Source of the DNA: Caccousia sp900752115 | GTDB taxonomy: Bacteria > Bacillota > Clostridia > Oscillospirales > Acutalibacteraceae | DNA: 58,814 nucleotides | NCBI GenBank assembly: GCA_902472225.1 | Contig: CABRNB010000006.1 | Span: 1-58,814, forward strand | Direction: 5' to 3' | Program-made: the position numbers and the translations under genes | The notes under the pieces: model-generated | Told to the model about the DNA's origin: nothing | Seen by the model: only the letters and a program-made list of their open reading frames with translations | Databases searched by the model: none | Shown here: in pieces, positions 50,598 to 58,042 of the stretch | Position numbering within the stretch: position 1 is the first letter of the stretch | How the letters are laid out: each line of letters opens with the position of its first letter

Positions 50598-52064
50598 TCA
50601 AGCCCTAAAATCCGGGCTTTTTTCAAGGGCGGCGTCTTCTTTTTCCGGAATCCACTCATAATAAAATTGCAACAGGCCGATTCGGCTTTTGGTACCTGTT
50701 TTTTCATTGAGACTGCTAATATGGCGGTACAGTACGGGTCTTGAGATCGCCATCTGCTGCGCGATATCCTGCACACTGCTATCGGAAACCAGAAGATACT
50801 GCAGAACATCCTGCTCTCGGTCGGTCAATGAAAAAAGACTTGCAAAGGAAGAAAACTTTTCTTTTGGCGTGTATCCTGTTGCCGGGGCCTCGGGCGGGGC
50901 CAATGCCGTATGGGATCTAGTCGTATAGGCAAACATCAGAATACTGACAGCAACAAACAACACCAGCATGAAGATGACCAGTGTGAGGTTTCTGCCTGAA
51001 AGGAGCAGAGTTACTGAGCTGTTGGTAATCAGCGCCGCCACAAGGTTATTCACCGCCCGTCCCATGCCTGCCCAGAGATCTGGTATACGCATGCAAGCCG
51101 CAAATTCTAAAAAGCTAGTGGTAAAAAACACAACAAAAAATCCGGAAGCTATATAGGCGATCACTACTCCGGTCAAAAATGGGCCGCCCCACCGAAGTAT
51201 TATCACACACAGAACAGAGAATACCATTACGCAGTACATCATAAGCGTCATGTATTTTCTGTTCCGAATATCAAAGAGAAAGCCTGCCGCCAGGCCGCTC
51301 AGCGCCAGCAGAATGCGGGGCCATTGCCCGATATCCATTGCGCCTGCAGCATGGCCTAAGGTGATTGCGTTGTCCAATGTGCTGAATACGCAGGCCATCA
51401 GGGCCACTAGAAAGACCAGGAGTAAGCCCGTCGTTATTTTTTTCTGTATTGGGCCGTTTGTTTTCTCCAACGCTTTAGATAAAGTTTTCTCTTCACCCAT
51501 CAATTCCACGCGAAAAACATGCCTCGTCCGTATAAACAGAACGCTCAGCACTGCTAGAAAAACAGAAAGAATGACCGCTTCGGCAATTTCTATGTTGATT
51601 AAGTTGTTATTGATATATTGCAGAAGAATACCGCCCGCATAGGCAAAACCCACCAGCCGGGCCAGTGTTCGCTCCCCATGGATGGTACAGACAGCCAAAT
51701 AGTGAGCCGAACTGCCGAAAAGCCCCATCAGAAAAAACAAAATCAACCCTGCTGTTAGGGTAATGGCGTATGAGATATGTTGCTGGATTAGAAAAATGCA
51801 GATGATGGAGACCAGAACGGTAGAAAAGGTAAGTAGGGCTTTGAACCGTTCATGAACCGCCCGATTCAAAACCGGATACAAGATAAATCCCAAAACGCTG
51901 ATACCGAGTGCGTAATTTTGAGCAATCACTGTCTGATCCTCACCAACCATACGAGACATCATATTGACATAAAGATACTCCACGCCTAAAAAGACGAATG
52001 TAAATATGCTCAACAGCAATATGGCATTGATGGATGCTGGTGTTCTCAATCCCCTTGTCTTCAT
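50598..52064 (-). CDS. Membrane-embedded LuxR-family regulator with MFS-like sensor
   Basis: 488 aa. Residues 1-390 contain about twelve TM helices in an MFS-like layout (INAILLLSIFTFVFLGVEYL, GLLLVFLVALMACVFSTLDN and others). Residues 415-475 are a LuxR/GerE helix-turn-helix: FSLTDREQDVLQYLLVSDSS, VQDIAQQMAISRPVLYRHIS, SLNEKTGTKSRIGLLQFYYE. Such fusions occur in gut Actinobacteria and Clostridia as one-component regulators that bind DNA while in the membrane; the signal is unknown. The start at 52062-52064 has GGAGAATCT upstream. It stands just ahead of the envelope operon it likely controls. Confidence 0.9.
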   Translation of the reverse strand: MKTRGLRTPASINAILLLSIFTFVFLGVEYLYVNMMSRMVGEDQTVIAQNYALGISVLGFILYPVLNRAVHERFKALLTFSTVLVSIICIFLIQQHISYAITLTAGLILFFLMGLFGSSAHYLAVCTIHGERTLARLVGFAYAGGILLQYINNNLINIEIAEAVILSVFLAVLSVLFIRTRHVFRVELMGEEKTLSKALEKTNGPIQKKITTGLLLVFLVALMACVFSTLDNAITLGHAAGAMDIGQWPRILLALSGLAAGFLFDIRNRKYMTLMMYCVMVFSVLCVIILRWGGPFLTGVVIAYIASGFFVVFFTTSFLEFAACMRIPDLWAGMGRAVNNLVAALITNSSVTLLLSGRNLTLVIFMLVLFVAVSILMFAYTTRSHTALAPPEAPATGYTPKEKFSSFASLFSLTDREQDVLQYLLVSDSSVQDIAQQMAISRPVLYRHISSLNEKTGTKSRIGLLQFYYEWIPEKEDAALEKSPDFRA

Positions 52065-52418
52065 AGATTCTCCTTCACTTTATGCAATACGCATGGTCTC
52101 ATCACACACTCTCTTATATTCACCATTATAGGAGATATAGGCTGTATATTGTTAACGCCCATTAGGAAGAGGGTGATATTATATTCATCAAACTCCACTT
52201 ACGGAGAGATCACAAGTTAGTGTTATAAAACGATGAAGCAGTTGTAACTTCCACTGGAATTACTTGTTTACATGGATATATGGATATATGGTACAAGATA
52301 TTCTGTCAGATACAGAAATATTTTTATCTCTCAGAAATGCCGACTAATATACCAACACCATTAAAAACAAACAAAAAGCATGACTCATAGAATCTTATTC
52401 GCCCTTTTCTTCATCTGC
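52065..52418. other. Intergenic region upstream of luxR
   Basis: 354 AT-rich bp with no gene. A TATAAT reads leftward at 52125-52130; the best -35 is TTAACA at 19 bp, so the promoter is weak. At about 52273-52290 there is a short tandem GGATATAT repeat. Confidence 0.5.
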
Positions 52419-52619
52419 TTATGTTTCAAAAATAGTGGCCGCAAATTGAGCAAATGCACTTTTGGGCGGGATAGCCAACCCTCTGCTTTCGTCTCCCAAA
52501 ATCATCAGTGTATCTCCTGGATTTATTTTGAAAATCTCTCGGGCTTGCTTAGGAATTACGATTTGTCCTTTTTCACCAACCGTCACAGTCCATGCATATT
52601 TTCCTTCCGACTTTTCCAT
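52419..52619 (-). CDS. AbrB/MazE-family small DNA-binding protein
   Basis: 66 aa. VTVGEKGQIVIPKQAREIFK followed by INPGDTLMILGDESRG is a complete swapped-hairpin (AbrB) domain. Such proteins are transition-state or antitoxin-like regulators; no toxin gene adjoins it, so a regulatory role is more likely. The ATG at 52617-52619 has GGAGGA nine bases upstream, and a good promoter precedes it. It may regulate the element or the neighbouring envelope genes. Confidence 0.88.
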   Translation of the reverse strand: MEKSEGKYAWTVTVGEKGQIVIPKQAREIFKINPGDTLMILGDESRGLAIPPKSAFAQFAATIFET

Positions 52620-52661
52620 GTTCAGTTCTCCTCCGTGAAACAAGTATGATTTGTATAATTA

Positions 52662-52690
52662 ATTATACTTCGTAAAGAGCTTAAAGTCAA
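52662..52690 (-). promoter_or_regulatory. Promoter of the AbrB-like gene
   Basis: TTGACT (52685-52690), 17-bp spacer, TATAAT (52662-52667) on the minus strand, with an AT-rich inverted stretch at the start site. Confidence 0.85.
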
Positions 52691-52751
52691 TATAGCACTG
52701 TTGAAAAAGCATCTTTACAAATATGCGGATGTGAAAAAATTGACCAACATT

Positions 52752-52871
52752 TTAAATAGGGTATTGATATATTCCAAACACCTCGCGGCATTTTGGACAA
52801 TAAAAAAAGCGAGAACAACGATCTCCTTGCCATTTGGCACTGGCGTTCACATCGCTGTGAACCATCGTCAT
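52752..52871 (-). CDS. Possible 39-aa Cys-containing peptide or gene remnant
   Basis: Frame MTMVHSDVNASAKWQGDRCS then RFFYCPKCREVFGIY, with a single CPKC knuckle. It lies about 180 nt downstream of a strong minus-strand promoter (53059-53087), but the RBS is poor. It may be the tail of a lost gene. The frame can be extended upstream, but that part looks non-coding. Confidence 0.3.
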   Translation of the reverse strand: MTMVHSDVNASAKWQGDRCSRFFYCPKCREVFGIYQYPI

Positions 52872-53058
52872 TCTCGCTGAAATTAGGGGGCAAAACCCCG
52901 CAAAAACAAAAAAGCCAGCAAAATAGCCGCTTATGAGCATGACTATCCTACTGACGCATACAAACTTGAACTGCGTGTGCAATGCAGATTGCTCCGCGTT
53001 TCTCTCCTATCGGATTGAAAGCCCAATACAGGCGCGCACAAAAATCAATTACACATAC

Positions 53059-53087
53059 ACTCTAACACAATATACGGTATTTGTCAA
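53059..53087 (-). promoter_or_regulatory. Minus-strand promoter inside the element's right region
   Basis: TTGACA (53082-53087), 17-bp spacer, TAGAGT (53059-53064). It drives transcription leftward into 52690-53050, where only the small peptide frame is found. A small RNA is possible. Confidence 0.7.
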
Positions 53088-53170
53088 GTCAAAATCTCCT
53101 GTATATAGTATGTTTTAAAAAAGTCAAGGTTGATTTGGGGAATATGGCGAAGCAATTCTCTTTTTATAAG

Positions 53171-53207
53171 GCAAAAGGACCCGCCCAGGCGATCCTTTTG
53201 CTTTTTT
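53171..53207 (+). terminator. Intrinsic terminator upstream of xis
   Basis: GCAAAAGGA pairs with TCCTTTTGC, then TTTTTT on the plus strand. It insulates xis-int from transcription arriving from the left. 53208-53423 holds no supported complete gene, only an open frame that may be the tail of a lost gene. Confidence 0.8.
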
Positions 53208-53423
53208 GGTACCTTGACAATTTCATAGCCCCCCATCAGAGGTTATACAGGAGCTGCGGACAGCAGGCCATGACGCCAACAGGCCGAGCCTGCCCGCAGC
53301 CGAAATGCCGCATAGCGGCAGCCTGCAAATACGCGGCTGAAAGAATGGCGCAGGAAATGGGCTGGTGGGGGAACATCTCATATTTTAAGGAACGGCTTCT
53401 ATCTCTTGGAAAGGAGAGCTTAT

Positions 53424-53624
53424 ATGGAATATGAAAAAATACCAATTCATCTGAAGATGACCTTAACGATAAAAGAAGCGGCTGAGTATAGCAATATCGG
53501 TATAAACAAAATCGAAAAAATGCTTCGGGAACCGAATTGTCCATTTGTTCTCTATGTTGGCACCAAAAAGTTGGTAAAACGAAAAGAATTTGAAGAATTT
53601 ATCAGCAAAAAGTTGATTATTTGA
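53424..53624 (+). CDS. xis: Excisionase (Tn916 Xis-like)
   Basis: 66 aa. LTIKEAAEYSNIGINKIEKM is the winged-helix MerR-like motif of small excisionases, and the basic C-terminal half (KKLVKRKEFEEFISKK) fits DNA binding. The length and its position 103 bp upstream of int match Tn916-type modules. The ATG at 53424-53426 has AAGGAG seven bases upstream. Its presence suggests the element could still excise. Confidence 0.88.
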   Translation: MEYEKIPIHLKMTLTIKEAAEYSNIGINKIEKMLREPNCPFVLYVGTKKLVKRKEFEEFISKKLII

Positions 53625-53727
53625 TGGCAGCGGCTCGCGGAGTTTTCCTTGAGAAATAATAGCCTTTGTGATACAATCAAGTTGTTGCATTGGCTCTTTT
53701 TCTCGTGGCAGGAAAGGAGTTCACCGA

Positions 53728-54969
53728 ATGGGAAAAAATTTGAAAGGAAAAGAATGCGGAAAAGGCATTTGCCAAAGAAAGGATGGTCAATACTACGCGA
53801 GATTTGTAGATAGAAGCGGGAAACGCCGGGATGGATATTTTGCCACACTTCCCGATGCGCGGAATTGGCTGGAAGATGCTCGCTATCAGGATAAACACGG
53901 AAAGCCGATCACATCTCCTGATATGACGGTGGACGAGTGGTTTGAGTTTTGGCAGGCAGAACTTCTCCAAGGGTTATCCCCCAACACCAAACGGAATTAT
54001 AGAGATCGCTATGTGCATAACATCAAACCAGTTATGGGGGATATGCGGCTCGTTGATGTGAAGCCTATGCACTGCAAAATTGTGCTGAACCGTATGGAGA
54101 AAAAATATGCCGGCTCCACGATCCGTCAAGCCTATATTGCCATGGGAACCATGTTTAAGGCGGCCAAAATGAATCACATGATTGACGCACACCCGATGGA
54201 TGGTGTACGATACACCAAGCCTGTCCGGGCGGCGGATGACATTCATTTTCTCACCATCGAGGAACAGGAAAGGTTTCTGAACGCGGCACGAAGCACCCAT
54301 AATTTTTATCAGTACGCGCTTATTTTAGAAACCGGACTGAGGACAGGCGAAATGATTGGCTTGACTTGGGATGCGATTGACTGGAAGAAGCGGACGCTTA
54401 CCGTCAACAAAACCTTGGAGTATCGGCACAAGCAGGGGCATTGGCGGGCGGGTCCACCTAAAACCGTGTCCAGTTACCGAACCATCCCGTTGACGGAACG
54501 GGCTTATGATATTTTGAAGGCCGTTCATGCCACCCGCAACTTCCGCAAACAGGCGCCGCTATTGTCTGAAACCTTAACCTACATTGACCGCCGAACCGGT
54601 AAGGAGATGAAGTTCTTTCTGGGAGATCTGGTATTCATCAACTTCCGAACCGGCGAGCCGAGCAAGAACAGCAGTTATGATACCCACCTCTATAAGATTT
54701 GTGATGAGAACGGGATCGAGCGGTTCTGTATGCACGCCCTGCGGCACACCTATGCCACCCGCGCCATCGAACGCGGGATGCCTCCCAAGACACTTCAAAA
54801 ACTTTTGGGGCATGCCAGCATTAAAACTACCATGGACCGGTATGTTCATGTAACCGAAGAATCCTTGGTGGCGGGAGTGCGGCAGTTTGAGCAGGGCGAT
54901 CCAGCAAACACCCAACTGGAGCAAACTTCAGCGGGTGACAACACCAAGAAATCAGATAGCGCGGCCTAA
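53728..54969 (+). CDS. int: Tyrosine recombinase / integrase of the element
   Basis: 413 aa. The N-terminal arm-binding domain (1-70, ICQRKDGQYYARFVDRSGKR) is followed by the SAM-like core-binding domain (80-180) and the catalytic domain. Catalytic residues are all present: R205 in ETGLRTGE, H336 and R339 in HALRHTYATR, H362 in LGHAS and the nucleophile Y372 in DRYVHV. Close to Tn916-family integrases. The ATG at 53728-53730 has AAAGGAG eight bases upstream. The gene ends 56 bp from the right repeat, reading outward into ychF. Confidence 0.96.
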   Translation: MGKNLKGKECGKGICQRKDGQYYARFVDRSGKRRDGYFATLPDARNWLEDARYQDKHGKPITSPDMTVDEWFEFWQAELLQGLSPNTKRNYRDRYVHNIKPVMGDMRLVDVKPMHCKIVLNRMEKKYAGSTIRQAYIAMGTMFKAAKMNHMIDAHPMDGVRYTKPVRAADDIHFLTIEEQERFLNAARSTHNFYQYALILETGLRTGEMIGLTWDAIDWKKRTLTVNKTLEYRHKQGHWRAGPPKTVSSYRTIPLTERAYDILKAVHATRNFRKQAPLLSETLTYIDRRTGKEMKFFLGDLVFINFRTGEPSKNSSYDTHLYKICDENGIERFCMHALRHTYATRAIERGMPPKTLQKLLGHASIKTTMDRYVHVTEESLVAGVRQFEQGDPANTQLEQTSAGDNTKKSDSAA

Positions 54970-54988
54970 ATGGTGTAGAAATGGTGTA
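54968..54988 (+). repeat. Right pair of integrase arm-type repeats
   Basis: AAATGGTGTA at 54968-54977 and 54979-54988, 11-bp period and the same orientation as the left pair. The first copy overlaps the int stop codon. Confidence 0.7.
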
Positions 54989-55025
54989 TGAGCCATCTCC
55001 TAAAGGCCGCAAACCCTTGAAAATA

Positions 55026-55059
55026 AAGGAGATGTGGAGATATATGAAATTAGGTATCG
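55026..55059 (+). repeat. Right attachment repeat (attR), providing the ychF RBS and start
   Basis: 34 bp matching 34386-34419 with four mismatches, all upstream of the ATG; the 16-bp core 55044-55059 is identical. The AAGGAG and the ATG are element-derived or shared, so after integration ychF keeps a full start region. Confidence 0.88.
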
Positions 55060-56138
55060 TGGGCCTGCCGAATGTCGGCAAGAGCACACTGTTCAACGCG
55101 ATCACGAACGCGGGAGCGCAGGCGGCGAACTATCCGTTCTGCACAATTGAGCCGAACGTCGGCGTGGTGGCCGTGCCGGACAAGCGGCTGGACAAGCTGG
55201 CCGAGATGTACCACCCGGAGAAATACACGCCCGCGACGATTGAGTTTGTCGACATCGCGGGACTGGTGCGCGGCGCGTCGAAGGGCGAGGGCCTCGGCAA
55301 CAAGTTTCTTGCGAATATCCGCGAGGTCGACGCGATTGTGCACGTCGTGCGCTGCTTTGTCAACGACGACATCGTGCACGTCGAGGGCAGCATCGACCCG
55401 GCCCGCGACATCGAGACGATCAACCTCGAACTGATCCTCTCGGATATGGAGGTGCTCGACCGCCGCATCGACAAGACGCAGAAGCTCCTCAAGGCGGACA
55501 AGAAGTACCAGGCGGAGCTCGACTTTTTGAGGCGTGTCCGCGAGGCGCTCGACGCAGGCAAGTCCGCCCGCAGCGTGGAATGCACCGAGGAGGAAGCGGA
55601 GCTTCTCTCGACGGTGTCCCTCCTGACGAACAAGCCCGTCATCTACGCCGCGAACATGTCCGAGTCCGACTTCAAGGGCGGCGTGGAGCAAAATCCGTAT
55701 TTCCAGGCCGTCAAGAAGATTGCCGACGAGGAGCACGCCGCCGTGCTGCCGATTTCCGCCGAAATCGAGGCGGAGATCTCCGGCCTTGAGCCCGAGGAGA
55801 AGGAGCTTTTCCTGGCCGACATGGGCCTTTCCGAGTCCGGCCTCGATCGTCTGATCAACGCCTGCTATTCGCTGCTCGGCCTCATTTCCTATCTCACCGC
55901 CGGACAGCCGGAGGTCCGCGCCTGGACCATCAAGAAGGGAACCAAGGCTCCGCAGGCGGCGGGCAAGATCCACTCCGACTTTGAGCGCGGCTTCATCCGC
56001 GCCGAGGTCATCGCCTTCGACGACCTCATGGCCTGCGGCACCATGGCCGCCGCCCGTGAGAAGGGACTCGTCCGCAGCGAGGGCAAGGAGTACGTCATGC
56101 AGGACGGCGACATCGTGCTGTTCCGCTTCAACGTGTAA
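55044..56138 (+). CDS. ychF: Ribosome-associated GTPase/ATPase YchF
   Basis: 364 aa, near-universal Obg-family protein that hydrolyses ATP and binds ribosomes. G1 is GLPNVGKSTLFNAIT, the following region has NYPFCTIEPNVGVV, G3 is DIAGLVRGASKGEGLGN, and the altered G4 is YAANMSE, as expected for this ATP-preferring family. A coiled-coil insert (about 130-195) and a C-terminal TGS domain (YLTAGQPEVRAWTIKKGTKA to VMQDGDIVLFRFNV) complete it. The first five codons lie in the attachment core. With its own promoter 20.6 kb away, it depends on transcription from int or an undetected promoter in the 75-bp gap. Confidence 0.97.
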   Translation: MKLGIVGLPNVGKSTLFNAITNAGAQAANYPFCTIEPNVGVVAVPDKRLDKLAEMYHPEKYTPATIEFVDIAGLVRGASKGEGLGNKFLANIREVDAIVHVVRCFVNDDIVHVEGSIDPARDIETINLELILSDMEVLDRRIDKTQKLLKADKKYQAELDFLRRVREALDAGKSARSVECTEEEAELLSTVSLLTNKPVIYAANMSESDFKGGVEQNPYFQAVKKIADEEHAAVLPISAEIEAEISGLEPEEKELFLADMGLSESGLDRLINACYSLLGLISYLTAGQPEVRAWTIKKGTKAPQAAGKIHSDFERGFIRAEVIAFDDLMACGTMAAAREKGLVRSEGKEYVMQDGDIVLFRFNV

Positions 56139-56243
56139 TTTCGCGGGTACAAACCGCAGCGATTGTTCGGCGAGACTGCCGTAAGCGGGGCGGCCGCAAA
56201 GGAAAATCCGGCGGCAATCCGCGCAAAAGGAAGCCCGCCGCAA

Positions 56244-56286
56244 GAACCGGCCTCAAACGGAGCGATTCCGCTTTGGGGCCGGTTTT
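56244..56286 (+). terminator. Intrinsic terminator of ychF
   Basis: AACCGGCCTCAAACGGAGC pairs with CCGCTTTGGGGCCGGTT, then TTG. It lies 105 bp past the stop. The arm resembles those at 21832 and 23954. Confidence 0.75.
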
Positions 56287-56510
56287 GTGCATTCCCGCCT
56301 GGCGCGGCTGTTTTGCACCCGTCCTGTTCCTGTGCATAAGCACGGCCTTCCCCTCCTTTTGCTGTACGCCGGTTTCCCTTTTGTTTTGGTTTTCCTCACA
56401 AAAAGGCCGTCTTTGAGAGCAAAACCGTCCCCCTCTTTTGGTGATCCTCCCTGAAAAAACGTGGATCCCGGCGAGCAGCAAAAAAATTTCAGATTTTTTT
56501 AAAAAAAGGC
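56287..56510. other. Intergenic region between ychF and the 5S gene
   Basis: No gene supported. At 56420-56432 CAAAACCGTCCCC is the exact reverse complement of a 13-mer at 18298-18310, part of a REP-like palindrome there. The right part is very A/T-rich, with runs of A and T ahead of the 5S promoter. Confidence 0.45.
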
Positions 56511-56539
56511 TTGCATTTTCAAAAAGGATGTGATAATAT
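56511..56539 (+). promoter_or_regulatory. Promoter of the lone 5S rRNA gene
   Basis: TTGCAT (56511-56516), 17-bp spacer, TAATAT (56534-56539), with an A/T-tract UP-like element upstream (about 56480-56508). 54 bp lie between the -10 box and the 5S gene. Confidence 0.75.
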
Positions 56540-56592
56540 ATGGAAGTCGCCAGGAGAGACGGTAAAAAATCCCTCCGGACGCGAACTGAATA

Positions 56593-56709
<117 letters not shown>

Positions 56710-56715
56710 CACAAA

Positions 56716-56747
56716 AGCAGTCACCCAATAGGGTGGCTGTTTTTTTT
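56716..56747 (+). terminator. Intrinsic terminator of the 5S gene
   Basis: CAGTCACCC pairs with GGGTGGCTG around AATA, followed by TTTTTTTT. Confidence 0.93.
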
Positions 56748-56861
56748 GCGTTTTGCCGCCGCCCCCTCGGCTTTTGAGTCTTTTCCCGCCGCCCGTGCCG
56801 GGCCGAAGCGGGACGCCGCTCCCCGCCCGGATAACACGGAGAAAAATGTCAAGACTATCTC

Positions 56862-56890
56862 TTGTATTTTCCAATTCGATGGACTATAAT
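56862..56890 (+). promoter_or_regulatory. Promoter of aroF
   Basis: TTGTAT (56862-56867), 17-bp spacer, TATAAT (56885-56890), 58 bp upstream of the start. Confidence 0.8.
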
Positions 56891-56948
56891 AGCTATAAGA
56901 AAATTCAGCGCTTTAAAGCATAAAGTAACGAAAGCGAGGACATGCGCA

Positions 56949-57962
56949 ATGATTATATTGATGAAAAAGGGCTGTGCCCAGAAGGAAATCGACGCCATTG
57001 TCGAGGTGCTCAAGGAACGCGGCCTGGGAGCCAACCTCTCCACCGGCGCGCAGGCGACCGTCATCGGCGTGCTCGGCGACAAATCGAAGCTCGGCGACGT
57101 AAACCTCGAGCTGATGGACGGCGTGGAAAAGTGCGTCCCCATCATGCGCTCGTACAAGCTCGCGAGCCGTGAAATGACCCCCGAGGGCCGCACCGTCGAT
57201 GTGGGCGGCGTGGTGATCGGCGGCAAAAAGCTCGTGATGATGGCCGGACCGTGCGCCGTGGAAAGCGAGGAGCAGGTCATGCAGACCGCTCTCGGCGTGA
57301 AGGAGGCCGGCGCTCAGTTCCTGCGCGGCGGCGCGTACAAGCCGAGAACCTCTCCCTATGCGTTTCAGGGTCTGGAAAACGAGGGCTACCGCATTCTGCG
57401 CCGCGTCGGCGACGCAACCGGCCTGAAGGTCATCAGCGAAATTGTCTCCCACGACGAGATCGACGAAGCGTGCAGATACTGCGACATGCTGCAGATCGGC
57501 GCGCGCAACATGCAGAATTTCCGGCTCCTGCGCGAGGTGGGCCGCTCCGGCAAGCCCGTGCTGCTCAAGCGCGGCATTGCCTCCACCATCGAGGAGTGGC
57601 TCGACGCCGCGGAGTACATCATGAGCGAGGGCAACTACAACGTCGTGCTCTGCGAGCGCGGCATCCGCACGTATGAGACGGCCACCCGCAACACGCTGGA
57701 CATCGGCGCGGTGCCTGCCGTGCGCGAGCGCAGCTGCCTGCCTATTCTCATCGATCCCTCCCACGCGGCGGGCAAGGCGGCGTACGTCGGCCCCATGGCT
57801 CTCGCAGGCATTGCCGCGGGCGCGGACGGCCTCATCGTGGAAGTGCACCCGAACCCGAAGGTCGCGCGCAGCGACGCCGCCCAGCAGCTCACCATCCCGG
57901 CCTACGCCGCTCTCGCCCGGCAGGCTGCGGCTGTCGCCGCGGCGGTAGGGCGCGAATTGTAA
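56949..57962 (+). CDS. aroF: 3-deoxy-7-phosphoheptulonate synthase (type I-beta DAHP synthase)
   Basis: First enzyme of the shikimate pathway: condenses PEP and erythrose-4-phosphate. 337 aa. An N-terminal ferredoxin-like regulatory domain (1-70, IILMKKGCAQKEIDAIVEVL) precedes the TIM barrel, as in Thermotoga DAHPS. Active-site blocks: MMAGPCAVESEEQV, LRGGAYKPRTSPYAFQGL, MLQIGARNMQNF, LLKRGIASTIEEWL, LCERGIRTYE and PILIDPSHAAGK with the metal-binding residues. The start at 56949-56951 has GAGGA upstream. Feedback by aromatic amino acids through the N-terminal domain is known for the subfamily. Confidence 0.96.
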   Translation: MIILMKKGCAQKEIDAIVEVLKERGLGANLSTGAQATVIGVLGDKSKLGDVNLELMDGVEKCVPIMRSYKLASREMTPEGRTVDVGGVVIGGKKLVMMAGPCAVESEEQVMQTALGVKEAGAQFLRGGAYKPRTSPYAFQGLENEGYRILRRVGDATGLKVISEIVSHDEIDEACRYCDMLQIGARNMQNFRLLREVGRSGKPVLLKRGIASTIEEWLDAAEYIMSEGNYNVVLCERGIRTYETATRNTLDIGAVPAVRERSCLPILIDPSHAAGKAAYVGPMALAGIAAGADGLIVEVHPNPKVARSDAAQQLTIPAYAALARQAAAVAAAVGREL

Positions 57963-57981
57963 ACCTAAAATAAAAATCAGG

Positions 57982-58010
57982 TTGACAATTAATCTTCCCT
58001 CCGGTATGAT
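57982..58010 (+). promoter_or_regulatory. Promoter of bioY
   Basis: TTGACA (57982-57987), 17-bp spacer, TATGAT (58005-58010). No BirA-type operator (GTTTAC-like half sites) was seen. CCCTCCGG inside the spacer and CCGGAGGG at the RBS form an 8-bp inverted repeat 24 bases apart in DNA. Confidence 0.8.
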
Positions 58011-58042
58011 GGAACCAGAACATCCAAACCGGAGGGATTTTC

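Larger units (their letters stand above)
34404..55043. mobile_element. Integrative element (~20.6 kb) inserted at the 5' end of ychF
   Basis: The boundaries are the two copies of the 16-bp core. Inside are xis and a tyrosine integrase at the right end, matching pairs of 10-bp arm repeats near both ends, and lower GC than both flanks. Cargo: truncated res, metallophosphoesterase and nhaC genes, a macrodomain gene, a nine-gene envelope operon with LuxR-type regulator, and an AbrB-like protein. There is no relaxase, coupling protein or type IV secretion gene, so it is not self-transmissible as seen. It could be mobilised in trans or be a decayed conjugative element. Integration replaces the ychF start region with an element-borne copy, so the host gene stays intact. 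Confidence 0.88.

Noticed and set aside
52419..52619. Toxin-antitoxin pair with the AbrB-like protein as antitoxin
   Set aside because: No MazF/PemK/VapC-like frame adjoins it on either side.
34420..55043. Conjugative transfer module in the element
   Set aside because: No relaxase, VirB4/VirD4-like ATPase or Tn916 orf homologue was found in any frame.
57963..58042. BirA operator at bioY
   Set aside because: No pair of GTTTAC-like half sites; only a generic inverted repeat with the RBS.
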